A stretch of DNA of 23,959 nt from Perkinsus olseni (lineage: Eukaryota > Perkinsozoa > Perkinsida > Perkinsidae): assembly GCA_013115135.1 (NCBI GenBank), contig JABANP010000663.1, forward strand, positions 1 to 23,959, written 5' to 3'. Below the pieces are notes generated by a model. That model did no database searches and was not told the DNA's origin. It saw only the letters and a list, made by a program, of their open reading frames with translations. This document shows positions 7,901-17,290 of this stretch, one piece after another; within the stretch, counting starts at the first letter, position 1, and every line of letters begins with the position of its first letter. A program made the position numbers and the translations under genes.

Positions 7901-10790
7901 AACCTGGTCTTCGACGTCTTCGAGCATTCCCTGAATACAGGGAAAGCTGGTATCAGTGTCGTGACCGAGGGAAGGGTGGGCTGGGCGTAGGCTGTGGTCG
8001 AGGGGTGGTTGGGGTTGTCGTTGACGTCGGCGTTAGCATCGATGCGAGCAGGAACAACGAAGCCGAGAGAGTAGAGGTCGTTTACGACTTGATGGTAGCT
8101 TGAAGCCTCGGCGCTGCTGAGTCTGGCCATGACAGTGAAATCCCTCTTGATGGCAGCACCATTGTTGATGGAGGATGGCCTCGAGTCATCACGCCACGGG
8201 ACCTTGCAGTGCAACCTGCCGCGAGGAGCTGTCTCTGAGGGGGGGTCGATGGAGAAGTCGAAGAGGTCATCTTCAGGCTTTGGAGAGTCCTCGCGGCTGG
8301 TGAACTGTACCCGAAAGGCGTCGATGGTTTGAGACCGGGTGAGACCCTTGATGATGCCGGAGTCTTCTTCCCGTGGTTCGGGAAAGAAGGATAGAGCCAG
8401 TGTTTCCCAAACATCGGTAGGGAGAGAAATGGTGTTGGGGTGAGTGTCGTCGTCATTAGTGCTGGCAGCCGTGACCTCGCCGACCTTCGTCTGGGGAGCC
8501 ATGATGTTGCAGAGCTCCGCGACAGCGCTATGGAGTATCGGTGACCTTGATGGATCGGCAAAAGGCTTGGGTACGCTCATCATTGGGATTGGCGGGCCAC
8601 TCTGATTGTCGCCGAAGGTGATGTAGTTGTCGTGTAGGTGCCAGATGGCCTTTAGCCGACGAAGGAGTCCCACTGATAGTATTAGCCGATGAGCGCAGCC
8701 GTCGAGCACGTAGAGGTCTTCGGTGCAGTGAAAGCCATTGGAGAAGGATATGGGAACAGCCTTCGCCACACCACGAACAGTGGTCTCGGAGAGGTCGGCT
8801 AAGCGGATGCGAAGGTCGGCTTTGATGATGGTGAGGTTGAGAGATGCTGCTGCGCAGCTGCTGACCACGGATACAGCTGCTCCGGAGTCGACAAGGGCCG
8901 GTATGTGGTTGATGGAGTGGTTGATGTGAAGATTGATGAAACTGAGTGGTGGAGTATCAGTGGCCGGTGACGATCTCGACGAGGAGGTGGCTGATACTGC
9001 GGCGGCGACAGGTGCGGCGCAGGGTCGAAAACGACGACATGCTCGAGCAGCATGGTTCGCTTTGCCGCAACGCTCGCAGTTACGACCGCGGTAGTTGTCG
9101 TGACCAGCAGGGCAGTGCAATGAGTGGTGGTGGAGTAGGCCGCAGTAGTAGCATCTCTCATCTTTCCTTGTGAGATCCTCACAACACGCTATAGTGTCAT
9201 GGGACTCTGAAAGACATCGTTGGCACCGACTGGAGAGTATCTTGACATTGTATTCGTTGTTGAGGATGGCCGCGTCGTCTCTCACTCTCTGTCGGTAGGG
9301 CGTTGATGGCCTGGTGGGGCGGGTCTTTTTGTCGCTCTTCTGTTGAGATCCTTCAGTCGTAGTGGTGGATGATGTAGCGATTGCTTGTTGGGTGGAGAGC
9401 GCTGGGGATGGCGAGGTCGACAATGCAACGTTGTTGACGGCAGCTGTGCCACTGCTGGGAGGAGAGGATTGCCAGTTTAGTTCACACCAGCCGGCACAGG
9501 TGGCCACGAGAGCGTCGTAGTTCATCCGCTTCTCCCCCACGTTGTAGCCGAGCTGGACGCAGTGAGATTGTAGGGCCTTGGGAAGAGACAGGTAGAGATG
9601 AACACGGACTTCTGCTTGAGTAAGGGCTTCGACTCCTCTGGCTTGAGCAAGCTGAGATGCCACGACCTCGAAACGGGTGATATAGTCGTCCCAGTGGATG
9701 TCTGGAGTAAGCCTCAACTCTCGCCAGCGGCACTCCAGGGAATCTAAGTTGTGCTTGTCGAAGCAGGCAGAAAGATGAGACCATTGGCGCTGAGTAGCTT
9801 CCTTCCAGTAGGCAGAGTGTGGATCTTGGGCAAGTTCCTCAAGCTGGCCGTAGTCTTGCTTGACCTCCCACAAGTCCAGCCTTTGCACGATGAACGGGGC
9901 GTAAGCTTGCCTCGTCAAGAAGTACTGGGTGCAAGGCGGGGACCATTTGTAGGACATGCTAGTCGTCACCAGCTGTCGACTCTCAGCGAAGGTTCTCTTG
10001 CTGGAGTCGCGCGAGCCACACCATAGCGTCTTGCCAGGAAGAAGGCTGCCAATGGTCTGGGCTTGGGTGATGCAGTCTTGTACTGAAGGCCTTCGAGACA
10101 CGACATTAAAGGCTTGCTCATGGTGTCGATGGTTCCCATGGTTGATGGGTATGGTGTTGCCATTGCCGTGAGATCTCGTCGGAGAATGTGGTACAGAGTG
10201 TATCGCTCCAGAGGTGCGAAAGGATTGCACTCGGGGAGACTCAATAAACTCTTTGTCGCCGTGCCTGCCCGTGTTGACTTCAGACAAGGAAGGAAGGCGG
10301 ATCGATAGCTCTCGGGTAGTCCTCGCAGCGGGGTTGACAGAGAAAAATTCTCCCGAAGTAGGAGAACGATGAACGAAAGTTGAGCCTTTCGGGGCGCTGA
10401 CGGCGGGGTTGACCGTACAGGGTTCTCCAGGAGGGGAGAGAGGGTAAACCGAAGGTGGGCCTCTGACGTTATTGTTGGCGGCGGCGTTGGCAGGATAGGT
10501 TTCTCCCGAAGGAGGGAATGAATGGACAGAAAGTAAGCCTCTGGGGTCGTTGACAGCGGGGTTAACCGGATAGGCTTCTCCCGAAGGAGGGAGAGGATGG
10601 ACAGAAGGTAAGCCTCTGGGGCCGTTGACAGCGGGGTTGACCGGATAAAGTTCTCCCGACGGAGGGGGAGGATGGACAGAAAGTGGGCCTCTGGGGTCGT
10701 TGACAGCGGGGTTGACCGGATAGGCTTCTCCCGAAGGAGGGAGAGGATGGACAGAAGGTGAGCCTCTGGGGGTCGTTGACAGCGGGGTTG
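4834..10790 (-). CDS. BEL/Pao Gag-Pol polyprotein (main frame)
   Basis: The frame opens at 11031 but becomes meaningful from about 10790, inside the 75-bp repeats. Residue numbers count from 11031. A capsid-like region covers about 360-530. Three CX2CX4HX4C knuckles lie at about 600-667. The protease motif LVDSGAAVSVV is near 714, the first RT aspartate in VVDDISKAYHQI near 1086, YVDDG near 1205 and YDPLGL near 1299. RNase H follows (FTDAS near 1373, NPADVGSRP near 1511). The integrase has an H-x4-H and C-x2-C finger at about 1653-1690, then D near 1723, D near 1783 and E near 1819, with exactly 35 residues between the last two. All catalytic residues are present and the frame is unbroken over 5.9 kb, so the enzymes are probably active. 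One promoter in the LTR would express the whole unit. Confidence 0.92.
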
Positions 10791-11170
10791 ACCGGATCGG
10801 CTTCTCCCGACGGAGGGAGAGGATGGATAGAAAGTGAGCCTCTGGGGTCGTTGACAGCGGGGTTGACCGGATTAGCTCCTCCTGAAGTGAGAAGAGGATA
10901 GACAGAAGGTGAGCCTCTGGGGTCGTTGACAGCGGGGTTGGCCGGATGAGCTCCTCCTGAAGTGAGAAGAGGATGGACAGAAGGTGAGCCTCTGGGGTCG
11001 TTGACAGCGGGGTTGACCGGATGAGCTCCACCTGAAGTGAGAAGAGGATGGACAGAAGGTGAGCCTCTGGGGTCGTTGACAGCGGGGTTGACCGGATGAG
11101 CTCCTCCCTGAAGTGAGAAGAGGATAGACAGAAGGTGAGCCTCTGGGGTCGTTGGCAACGGGGTTGACTG
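10270..11170 (-). repeat. 75-bp coding minisatellite in the BEL/Pao gag region
   Basis: About twelve tandem units of 75 bp occur, each encoding 25 residues around VNPAVNDPRG and PSVHPL. Units nearer the 5' end (plus coordinates 10860-11160) are closely alike; those near 10300-10500 are more diverged. Small indels shift the frame, for example an extra G in CTCTGGGGGTCG near 10770 and an extra C in CTCCTCCCTGAAG near 11100. The repeat lies between the coiled-coil N-terminus and the capsid-like region. Confidence 0.9.
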
Positions 11171-11183
11171 GTTGAGCTCCTCC

Positions 11184-11690
11184 CTAAAGGATGAAGAAGT
11201 TGAATGGACGGTGGACCACTGGGTTCGTCGACAGCGGGTGGACAGGAGAGGCTTCGCCTCTATTATACTTGACGGTTGACGTGGGGCTAGAACCACTTGC
11301 GTTGGCGGCAGACTGCTGAGCCGCCTGCGGTTGCTGGGCTTGTATGTCGTCAACATGTGCTCGTAGAGACTGAACCTCGGTGGTAAGGGCCTTTAGAGCG
11401 TCGAGGATATCCACGTTCTGAGACGATGCCCTGGACGGTATCTTCGAGAGAGGCGGCTTGATTTTCGACGAGGCCATGTGAAGGTATGCGTTGTCGAGCT
11501 CGGTGGTCTTCTTGCATTTACTGGTTCGTAGACCGTCAGTGGACTTAGACCGTATACGAGAGCTTCGTCTGAGGGACTTAATCCCGGTAGAATCTGCCGT
11601 TCCCTTGTTCATAGCGCAACAAAGGAAGGTAAAGAAGAATAATCTTCTTGCAAAAAAGGTCTCTAGGTTGGTTGCTTTCATGGCGATCAT
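11184..11690 (-). CDS. N-terminal Gag segment of the BEL/Pao element, starting within the LTR
   Basis: ATG codons at 11690 and at 11612 (MNKGTAD) both lie inside the 5' LTR, and the frame runs without a stop from the LTR into the internal region. The protein is basic at first (RRSSRIRSKS), then has a coiled-coil-like stretch (ILDALKALTTEVQSLRAHVD) and an alanine/glutamine-rich linker, and reaches the first repeat-like residues before a stop at 11184. The downstream gag-pol continues in other frames, so frameshifts near 11190, 11105 and 10770 separate this segment from the main polyprotein. Which ATG is used cannot be told from sequence. Confidence 0.65.
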   Translation of the reverse strand: MIAMKATNLETFFARRLFFFTFLCCAMNKGTADSTGIKSLRRSSRIRSKSTDGLRTSKCKKTTELDNAYLHMASSKIKPPLSKIPSRASSQNVDILDALKALTTEVQSLRAHVDDIQAQQPQAAQQSAANASGSSPTSTVKYNRGEASPVHPLSTNPVVHRPFNFFIL

Positions 11691-11791
11691 GAGTATCCGA
11701 AACGGCTACGGTTTCAGTGCAAGATACGTCGGCGCGATCGCCATTGTCACTCACAGCAAATATCTGTCGCTTTGGTCATGTGAATGACACA
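11593..11791 (-). repeat. 5' LTR of the BEL/Pao element
   Basis: Identical over 199 bases to 4378-4576. It should carry the promoter and also carries the first in-frame ATG codons of Gag. Confidence 0.93.
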
Positions 11792-11795
11792 CTCG
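11792..11795 (+). repeat. Target-site duplication of the BEL/Pao element (right copy)
   Basis: CTCG, matching 4374-4377. Confidence 0.75.
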
Positions 11796-12398
11796 GGAAT
11801 GGTACGGAAAACGCCCTCTAATGGACCGAAAGAACCGTGGAGACAGAGACCATGGATTAGGTCGTCTGGCCAAACCTTCATCCGGGTAGTGAGACGCATG
11901 CAGCATTTCCTTGAAAAGGGGAATGTTCAAGTGACCAGCTATACGGCGCAAGTTGTCGGGCATCGAAGCCGATACTTTCGCGGCTTCATCCGCCAAGACG
12001 ACAGCGCGGTCAGACCAATATGCTATAGCAGACTCCCGAAGACCCTTGACGTTTTGCAAACCAACACGCCGAAGGAAATTGACTGCCGCCAAAACGGTGT
12101 CAGGAAGCCCAGGAGTGCCAGCTAAGGAATGGGTCGAGTCAGCGGCTTGTGCCATATGACGAAGTTGCTCATCCGAGTCAACCCGTTCCGGAGGGGCCGT
12201 GGCGAGATCGACATAAGCGTCATGACGACATGCCCGGGGCTGGACCCCGGAGCCAACTCGACAGAGACGAGGAGTGAAGTATGTCACCATTTGGTCCCAA
12301 CGGCGAGGATGCGAGACTGGTGCGAGAGGGTCGGGAGAGTCGCTGCTATCCAAGACCTGTTTCAAGTCTAGCTCAGCGAGACACACCGGCGGTACCTA
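11796..12398 (-). pseudogene. Pre-RT region of the YR retroelement ORF2
   Basis: A minus-strand frame of about 200 residues (VPPVCLAELDLKQVLD to SIRGRFPYHS) ends at the BEL/Pao insertion point. It has no motif I recognise. It is placed between the gag-like ORF and the RT, where DIRS/Ngaro elements carry the N-terminal part of the pol ORF. The sequence is largely helical in character (PDTVLAAVNFLRRVG, RAVVLADEAAKVSA). A stop lies just upstream (TAG near 12400), and no good ATG is seen, so this is a fragment of a broken ORF. Confidence 0.55.
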
Positions 12399-12820
12399 TA
12401 GTGTAGGCACTACGTAGGATGTAAACCTGGTGAGGGTTTTACGCGAAGGATATGTCTTTTGAGAGACGAGTGAACGGCTAGGGTATGTTAAACATACTAT
12501 GTTTGTACTATCTAACTCTAGTACTACTAGGAGTTCTGCCGCAGAAATTGGCACGAGTGAATGAGATATCCCGAGGTTCGAAGACCCTCTTACGGACTGA
12601 GAGCTAGGTCATGATGTGTTACTAAGAGCCCGTAAGGGATGTGGCAATACCTGAGTAGTCGATGATGGCTTAGTGGAAGGTGAACGCCCGACCTTTGTGT
12701 CCGCGCGGACTGACTCCGCCAACCGACGAGACTGAACGCAAAGCTGTAAGGACTCGGCTGACGAGGTAACATCGAGAGCGAACGAACAAATAACATCAAA
12801 GATATCAACAGCAGCCAGCA
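12399..12820 (-). pseudogene. Decayed stretch between gag-like tail and pre-RT region
   Basis: No long convincing frame spans this piece. Minus-strand residues LAAVDIFDVICSF and QSRRLAESVRADTK (12820 down to about 12690) read like protein, and may be the start of ORF2, but stop codons follow in all frames towards 12400. It is best seen as eroded retroelement sequence. Confidence 0.35.
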
Positions 12821-13215
12821 CTAGTTACGGCGTGTCACCTTCAACGGTTGAGGAGAAGAGTCATCGCTAGGCCGCTTGTTGCCTTGCTTCTGCTCATTGT
12901 AATACCAGCCATTCCAGCCCCCGCCATATCTGTAGTTGTTGGAGCCGTTGTCATTGCCGTAGTTCCTGCGACGACCGCCCTTGCCCTTTCCGCCACCGTG
13001 GTTATGGTAGGCAGGTGTGGCGTTTCTCTGGGGCTCGTTAATCACAGCAGTCATCACCGGAAAGTTAATGGTGGAAAAACCAGAGAAGATCGTGGAGAGG
13101 GACCGCGCATACGTGACCAAATTCTCATAGCCCTCCAACCTGACTCTCTCATCATATTGGACCGCCAGTTGTGGATTCGTCGGGTTCCCGGACCCGGCTC
13201 TCTTAGACTCTAAGA
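12821..13215 (-). pseudogene. Glycine/asparagine-rich basic tail of the YR retroelement Gag
   Basis: A frame of about 130 residues reads NPTNPQLAVQYDERVRLEGY, then a helical part (ENLVTYARSLSTIFSGF), and ends in a low-complexity basic tail (GGGKGKGGRRRNYG, NNYRYGGGWNGWYYN) with stop at 12821-12823. The tail could bind RNA, replacing zinc knuckles, as in several DIRS-type Gag proteins. It follows 13210-14190 directly in a different frame. A short imperfect duplication (TCTAAGTCTTAGAGTCTAAG) lies at the break near 13200-13220 and may mark the mutation that separated them. Confidence 0.6.
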
Positions 13216-14190
13216 CTTAGAGGCGACCTCCAAAGTGTGCATCTTGTGCGACACAGCCGGCCCTATCGCCATGCCGCATAGGAGGGCGCAGAGGACCCAG
13301 GCGTCCAGAGCCATCATCAGTTCAATGAAGGAGTGATGGGTAGAAGACGACTTAGACGGCTTGGGCTGATCGGCGGTGGAAGGTTTTGCCCTGGAGGGAA
13401 GAAAGGACCAGATGGGAGTATCCAGCAAGTGTTTAGGCTTGGCCAGGACCTTCCGTAGGGTCTTGTAGGGAAGGTATCCAGGGTCCAGACCGGTCAGGTT
13501 GGCCTTCTTGATGCGGCGCGAGATAGCCGCTTTGGTCTTCCTGCTCTGCCGCCTGGGCTTCACGATTTTGTGAAGAGCCTTAGACAGCTCTCTGACGCCC
13601 TGCGGGGAGACAGTGTCGGAGTCGGAGCCTGAGTCCGAGTCGGACTCGGAGGATCCGTCGAAAGGCCCGAGGCCTTCCGCGGCGTCCTCCTGCTCCTCGT
13701 CATCGCCGTTCTTGTTGGACTCGGCTGCAGAGTTCTCGTCGGAGAGCGCCTCGTCGTCGGAGGTTGCCTCGTCGGGGATGTCGTCGTCGGTTTCGATGTC
13801 GTTGTCGTCCTCGGCGGCCTTCTTATCCTTGTCAGCCTCGACTGGGGTAGGAGAGACGTCCTCGCGAGTGGTACCGTCTGCCAGGGTAGCGTCCGTGACG
13901 GACAGGTTCTCCAACTGCTTCCGCAGCAGGCTATCGTCACCAGTCTTGGGGTTGGGAGAGCTCGACTCAGCTGCAGGTTGCTGCTTTCCTTGTTTGGAAC
14001 CGGACGACCTGGTAGACCTTCTCGATTTCGACTTGGCCTTGGGTTTAGGCTTCGGCTTGCCAGAGTCACCGCCAGCCTTGGCATCGTCAACTTTCTCGAC
14101 CGGGGATGGTGCAGACTCCTTCGTGGGCTTGGTGACGTTGTCGCCGGATTCGGCGGCTGGGGGTGTTGCGACTGTGGTCTCGGTAAGCAT
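13210..14190 (-). pseudogene. Gag-like ORF1 of the YR retroelement (N-terminal part)
   Basis: An ATG at 14188-14190 opens a frame of 326 residues. The first ~110 residues are rich in K, S, P and A with a basic patch (KPKPKPKAKSKSRRS). Residues ~115-195 are very acidic (ETDDDIPDEATSDDEALSDE, SSESDSDSGSDSD). A basic segment follows (KIVKPRRQSRKTKAAISRRI), then a more ordered C-terminus (SFIELMMALDAWVLCALLCG). Charged, low-complexity ORF1 proteins are usual for DIRS/Ngaro elements; assignment rests mainly on position upstream of RT. It stops at 13210 and sense continues in a shifted frame at 13215. Confidence 0.55.
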
Positions 14191-14990
14191 CGGGAGGGAG
14201 ATGAAAGAGAGAACTGATCAGAAGGACCTGCCGACGCGCGGCTCGCACGATGCACCTCGCAACTCGACCCAAGGTCGTTCAAGATTCTCGAGATGAACAA
14301 CAAACACGGCCGCCTAACAGGGCGATGGGGCGTAAGGCCGCTCCTCGAGGGGACTGTGAAAGCCCTGGGGGTCCCAGGCCGGGACTGTGGACCACGACCC
14401 GCGCTACTGGTGTGCTTGATGGCGATGGATTCGACGTCGGTGAGGTGGGGGCCTGCTCGGTGGGCGGCGGGGCATGTTTGATACATGCTGCGTGGGAGAG
14501 GTTATGACAACCGGTTTGGGGCTGTGATAGCCGCGTGCCTTGCGAAGGCCCCAGGGAGAGGGGCTCGATTGAGCCGTCGGGTGTGATACCCTTTCAGGCT
14601 GTACGCTTCTCGGGGATGACGAACGTAGCATTTTAAAAGAGAGAGTGCATAAAGCTCAAAGGAACCTAACAACAAGCGCAACTCACGTTCCAAAGGAAGC
14701 AAGACACACCACCTAAAGGGGAATGCTGGAACACCCCACTAGCGTAAACGCTATGGATCATCCGGGCGCGGGCTACCGCGCCCGGCCCTCGGTGCCCACT
14801 GCGTCGGCTCAGTGCGCATTTTACCCTGCTGAACGCTCTTCTGCGAAGATCCTTCATCTCAAATAAAAGATGCTATGGTTGGCTGCGGACCAAGTTCGCC
14901 GGGTGGGTCATCATTATTGAGGACTGTGGTGATGATGGACGGTCCATCATGGACCAGTTTTTAGGGATTTTCCGGAGGTGTCACCACGGA
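14191..14990. other. Leader side of the YR retroelement; hairpin-rich, no supported gene
   Basis: No convincing coding region is seen. Small hairpins are present: CCGGGCGCGG (14762-14771), loop GCTA, CCGCGCCCGG (14776-14785), and TAGCGTAAACGCTA near 14740. They may belong to the 5' end of the YR retroelement, but no repeat shared with the 1-474 end could be found by eye, so the boundary is open. Confidence 0.35.
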
Positions 14991-14995
14991 CCCCC

Positions 14996-15173
14996 CAACT
15001 TTGCGCACGGAGGGTACTCAATTTTAAGTGAAATTTAAGTAAAATTCACTTGAAATTCACGTTTTTGGGTGCGCAAAGTTGAGGTGGTGACTGGTGACAC
15101 GAAAATTTTTAAAAAGAGAGATATTAAAAAATTATTTATATTTTTTCTGTGTCACCGTGTCACCAGTCACCAC
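14996..15173. repeat. Two adjoining perfect inverted repeats (hairpin cluster)
   Basis: CAACTTTGCGCAC (14996-15008) pairs 13/13 with GTGCGCAAAGTTG (15069-15081). Three bases later GTGGTGACTGGTGACAC (15084-15100) pairs 17/17 with 15157-15173. The loop of the first contains a smaller AAGTGAA/TTCACTT hairpin. The second loop is very AT-rich. It looks like a small non-coding mobile or structural repeat; no flanking duplication was found. Confidence 0.7.
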
Positions 15174-16094
15174 AGGGCGTAATTTTCCGGGAAATTTTCA
15201 GATTTTCCGGAAAAATTGCATTTTGGGGTAAATAGTGTCCGTCAGAATTTTGCCAAAGGACTGTCGTGATGTCCGAGTTCCCAAATTGAGGGTTTTTGGA
15301 CATCGCTCTGAAATCGCTAACGGCGTTTCAGATCTCCGACTTTTCGACATATTCTGGGTATTTGATAGCTGCCAAATCGGTCAGCGTCGAATATTCCTGT
15401 GTAGGGCAACATGTTGCGCGTAGCGTAAAATAGCGGTGCGCCCGGGAGTTGATCCTTGTGCGTGCAATTGTGTACACAACCGTTTCGTCGACCGCCTCGG
15501 GTGTCGCGTTCATATGGCCAACGAACTCGGTAAATACTCGTGTCTCGCTTAGTTTTGTGTCGCTCTGACACGTTTCTTTTTCGAACCCACCCTCTACCAC
15601 CCGGGAGGAGACCGGATACCGGCACTTCATGGCGCGTCGAGCGTCACTCGGACAGGCGTGGAATAGCTACCATCGTGAGCGATTCGGTGGAAATGCTCTA
15701 CGTGTCGTTTCACGCTGCTCTAGGATGAGTGCACGGTCCCCGGCCTCGTGTTACGCAGTTATGACGGTTCAGGTATTCCCACCGTCACTCCTGCGTTCCA
15801 CCTCTCCCAAACTCCCGGGAAGTAAAGCGGCTTTTATGTCTTTATAAGAAAGTGGCCCGGCCTCAAATAGGCACTGTTGAGGTTGTTGAGGTTAGAGGAG
15901 AATAGAGAAGGTTCTCGGAGTAAACCTCTCGCTTCTGAGTAGAAATTACGTATTGATGACTTCTGATTGAATAGAAATTTCGTTACGGTATTGATGCAAA
16001 CCCTGTTTAATACATTACTCTCGTTCTCTGAAAACGTCCCATTCGATCCTTCTCTTCGTTGGCAGACTCAGATTCCTTCAGCGATTATTGGTGC
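15174..16094. other. Intergenic region, no supported gene
   Basis: Several short open frames exist on both strands; the longest is about 100 codons on the minus strand at 15328-15630. None shows a recognisable motif or clear splice structure. TTTTCCGG motifs recur at 15186-15215. A 28-bp sequence shared with 17658-17685 lies at 15920-15947. Confidence 0.3.
15920..15947 (+). repeat. 28-bp direct repeat, copy 1
   Basis: Matches 17658-17685 at 27 of 28 bases (CTCTCGC against CTTTCGC). The pair brackets the two small plus-strand gene candidates. Confidence 0.7.
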
Positions 16095-16637
16095 ATGAAT
16101 ATTATCTATTCGCTTGCAGCCTTGTATGTGGTCTATGCAGGGCCAGGCTACGATAGCCGCGTGACTGGCCGAACAACTGAATTGCTGTTGGTCCCACCTG
16201 CAGACCCGTTTCCATCAATTCGAACGGAGGTGTTTCTGTCACACTGTGACATGCAGCATACGCCTGGAGGTTAGTTGTGTCACTTCTTCTCCTCGAGAAA
16301 GGTACTTGACTAAAAGTAACCCTAATGCTCTGCGCGAATGGAGATAAAGAGTTTATCATCCTGAGAGAAACTTCCTCAGAGGTTTCAATATTTAGATGCT
16401 ACTGCGTTGGCTGAAGTTGGTCAAAGTCGTGGATCAGCGCGAAAGTTCCGAGTGAACCTCTACCCGCCTCAGGTAATCCAAGCCGGCACGAAGTCGTTGG
16501 AAACAACTCGTTATGGCGCTTACGACGTTTTCTCAGGAAAGCACTTCAGAAGTAATACACTCCATAGACGTACTGGAAAAATTGGAAGCAGAGCTCCGTT
16601 AGTAGAGGGAGCCAGAGTACTCGATCATTTTTTCTAG
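16095..16637 (+). CDS. Candidate three-exon gene for a small secreted protein (about 134 aa)
   Basis: Start ATG at 16095. Exons inferred are 16095-16269, 16317-16381 and 16473-16637. Introns are 47 nt (GTTAGT...AAAAG) and 91 nt (GTTTCA...CCTCAG). Joined this way the frame stays open to a stop at 16635-16637. The N-terminus (MNIIYSLAALYVVYAG) looks like a signal peptide. Exon 2 encodes the protein-like LMLCANGDKEFIILRETSSE, and exon 3 contains TTRYGAYDVFSGKHF. I recognise no family. The second donor (GTTTCA) is weak and other splicings are possible; without splicing of intron 2 the frame ends after about 12 more residues. A secreted protein gene lies next to it on the same strand. Confidence 0.45.
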
Positions 16638-16715
16638 ACGTAGCTGCGAGTTTCGCTCCTGATTATGCGTTTTGACGCTGTGTGTTTGTTATCCGCCGTA
16701 GAACCCCTTCGTCAA

Positions 16716-17290
16716 ATGCCTCGGTTGCTCATGATGAGTCTGGTACTTGCCGGGCTTTTCAACGAGTCTCTGGCAGGAGGTGCGACAATCCCGTCAGAGT
16801 CGCTGTTGACTTTGGTACATGATGAACTGAGGCGGCGCCACAGCGGGGCATAGGTATTGAACTTTGAAGGTCCGTCATATCCTTGAGGTGGACTCATTCG
16901 GCTCAGATCACCTCACTCAAGCGCCAATGATTTGGACAGCCGTACGAAATGCGGGAAGTGCTGCTCTGTCCGAAGTTGGATTCGATCCGCAACTTATACG
17001 CCGAGGTAATATTGACCTGGGCTGAGAGATGGAGTTGATCTATTGACCAACTTAGCACCATCGGGCTTTCAGGTTTGACTTCCTCAAAGGTATGTTTCGG
17101 GAAAAAGGAAGAGTCTACACACAACTAAGTCTACTTTTCGTTCATAGCCGACCAATCGTCACCCACAAGCTGTTATCAACATAATCGCGACGAAACAACA
17201 ACCATGAATTCCAACCTTCCTCAGAGCGTAGGTGCACTCCACCTGGTTGTATTCACTCGGCAGTACCGAGTAAGGACTATCAAGTGTTAG
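16716..17290 (+). CDS. Candidate intron-containing gene for a second small secreted protein
   Basis: ATG at 16716 (another in-frame ATG at 16665) starts MPRLLMMSLVLAGLFNESLA, a likely signal peptide. A consistent model is exons 16716-16779, 16907-17005 and 17148-17290, with introns of 127 nt (GTGCGA...CTCAG) and 142 nt (GTAATA...CATAG), giving about 101 residues. The middle exon (MIWTAVRNAGSAALSEVGFD) and the last exon (SVGALHLVVFTRQYRVRTIK) read like protein. The first exon could run further (SESLLTLVHDELRRRHSG) with another splice pattern, and a 17-nt microexon variant near 17073 is also possible. Family unknown. Spacing and size resemble the gene just upstream. Confidence 0.4.

Larger units (their letters stand above)
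4378..11791 (-). mobile_element. Full-length BEL/Pao LTR retrotransposon
   Basis: Two identical 199-bp direct repeats flank 7.0 kb of internal sequence on the minus strand, with CTCG duplicated outside. Internal order is a gag-like region, three CCHC knuckles, DSGA protease, RT with YVDD, a YDPLGL motif after the RT, RNase H and a HHCC plus D,D35E integrase. The YDPLGL region (Pfam Peptidase_A17/Pao type) and domain order identify BEL/Pao. Identical LTRs imply a recent insertion. It landed in the already decayed YR retroelement. No obvious tRNA-complementary primer site beginning TGG was seen next to the 5' LTR, and the tract before the 3' LTR is only partly purine-rich. Confidence 0.93.
475..14190 (-). 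mobile_element. Degenerate tyrosine-recombinase (DIRS/Ngaro-type) retroelement split by two nested insertions
   Basis: Minus-strand pieces in order are a gag-like ORF, a glycine-rich basic tail, a pre-RT region, RT (KVRPCDDF, YLDDY), RNase H (LYTDA, FELYA, VDNES) and a tyrosine recombinase (R, HxxR, W, Y). RT-RNase H followed by a tyrosine recombinase in place of a DDE integrase defines the YR retroelements. After removal of the BEL/Pao element (4378-11791 plus one CTCG) and FB1 (2715-3672 plus one 8-bp duplication), about 5.3 kb remains, a usual length for the group. The recombinase starts almost at once after RNase H, leaving no room for a methyltransferase domain, which fits Ngaro-like better than classical DIRS (inference). 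Several frameshifts mean this copy is dead. Termini were not resolved; the coordinates are those of the first and last recognised frames. Confidence 0.8.

Noticed and set aside
8799..9182. Smaller ORFs on both strands inside 4834-10790
   Set aside because: Shadows of the BEL/Pao polyprotein; none has independent features.
4374..11795. Clean in-frame restoration of the YR retroelement across the BEL/Pao site
   Set aside because: With CTCG counted once, the two flanking open frames do not coincide; a stop follows soon. The host element already had frameshifts, so this neither supports nor disproves the duplication.
13560..14486. Long minus- and plus-strand frames overlapping the gag-like ORF
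   Set aside because: Shadows of the acidic, low-complexity ORF at 13210-14190; composition is R/S/T/P-rich translation of the wrong frame.
1..14990. Split direct or inverted terminal repeats of the YR retroelement
   Set aside because: Only weak resemblance (CACACCAC...ACCCCAC near 269-295 and 14704-14740) was seen; not enough to call repeats.
15328..15630. Minus-strand ORF of 100 codons as a gene
   Set aside because: It has an ATG but no motif, signal peptide or convincing splice sites, and a comparable frame overlaps it.
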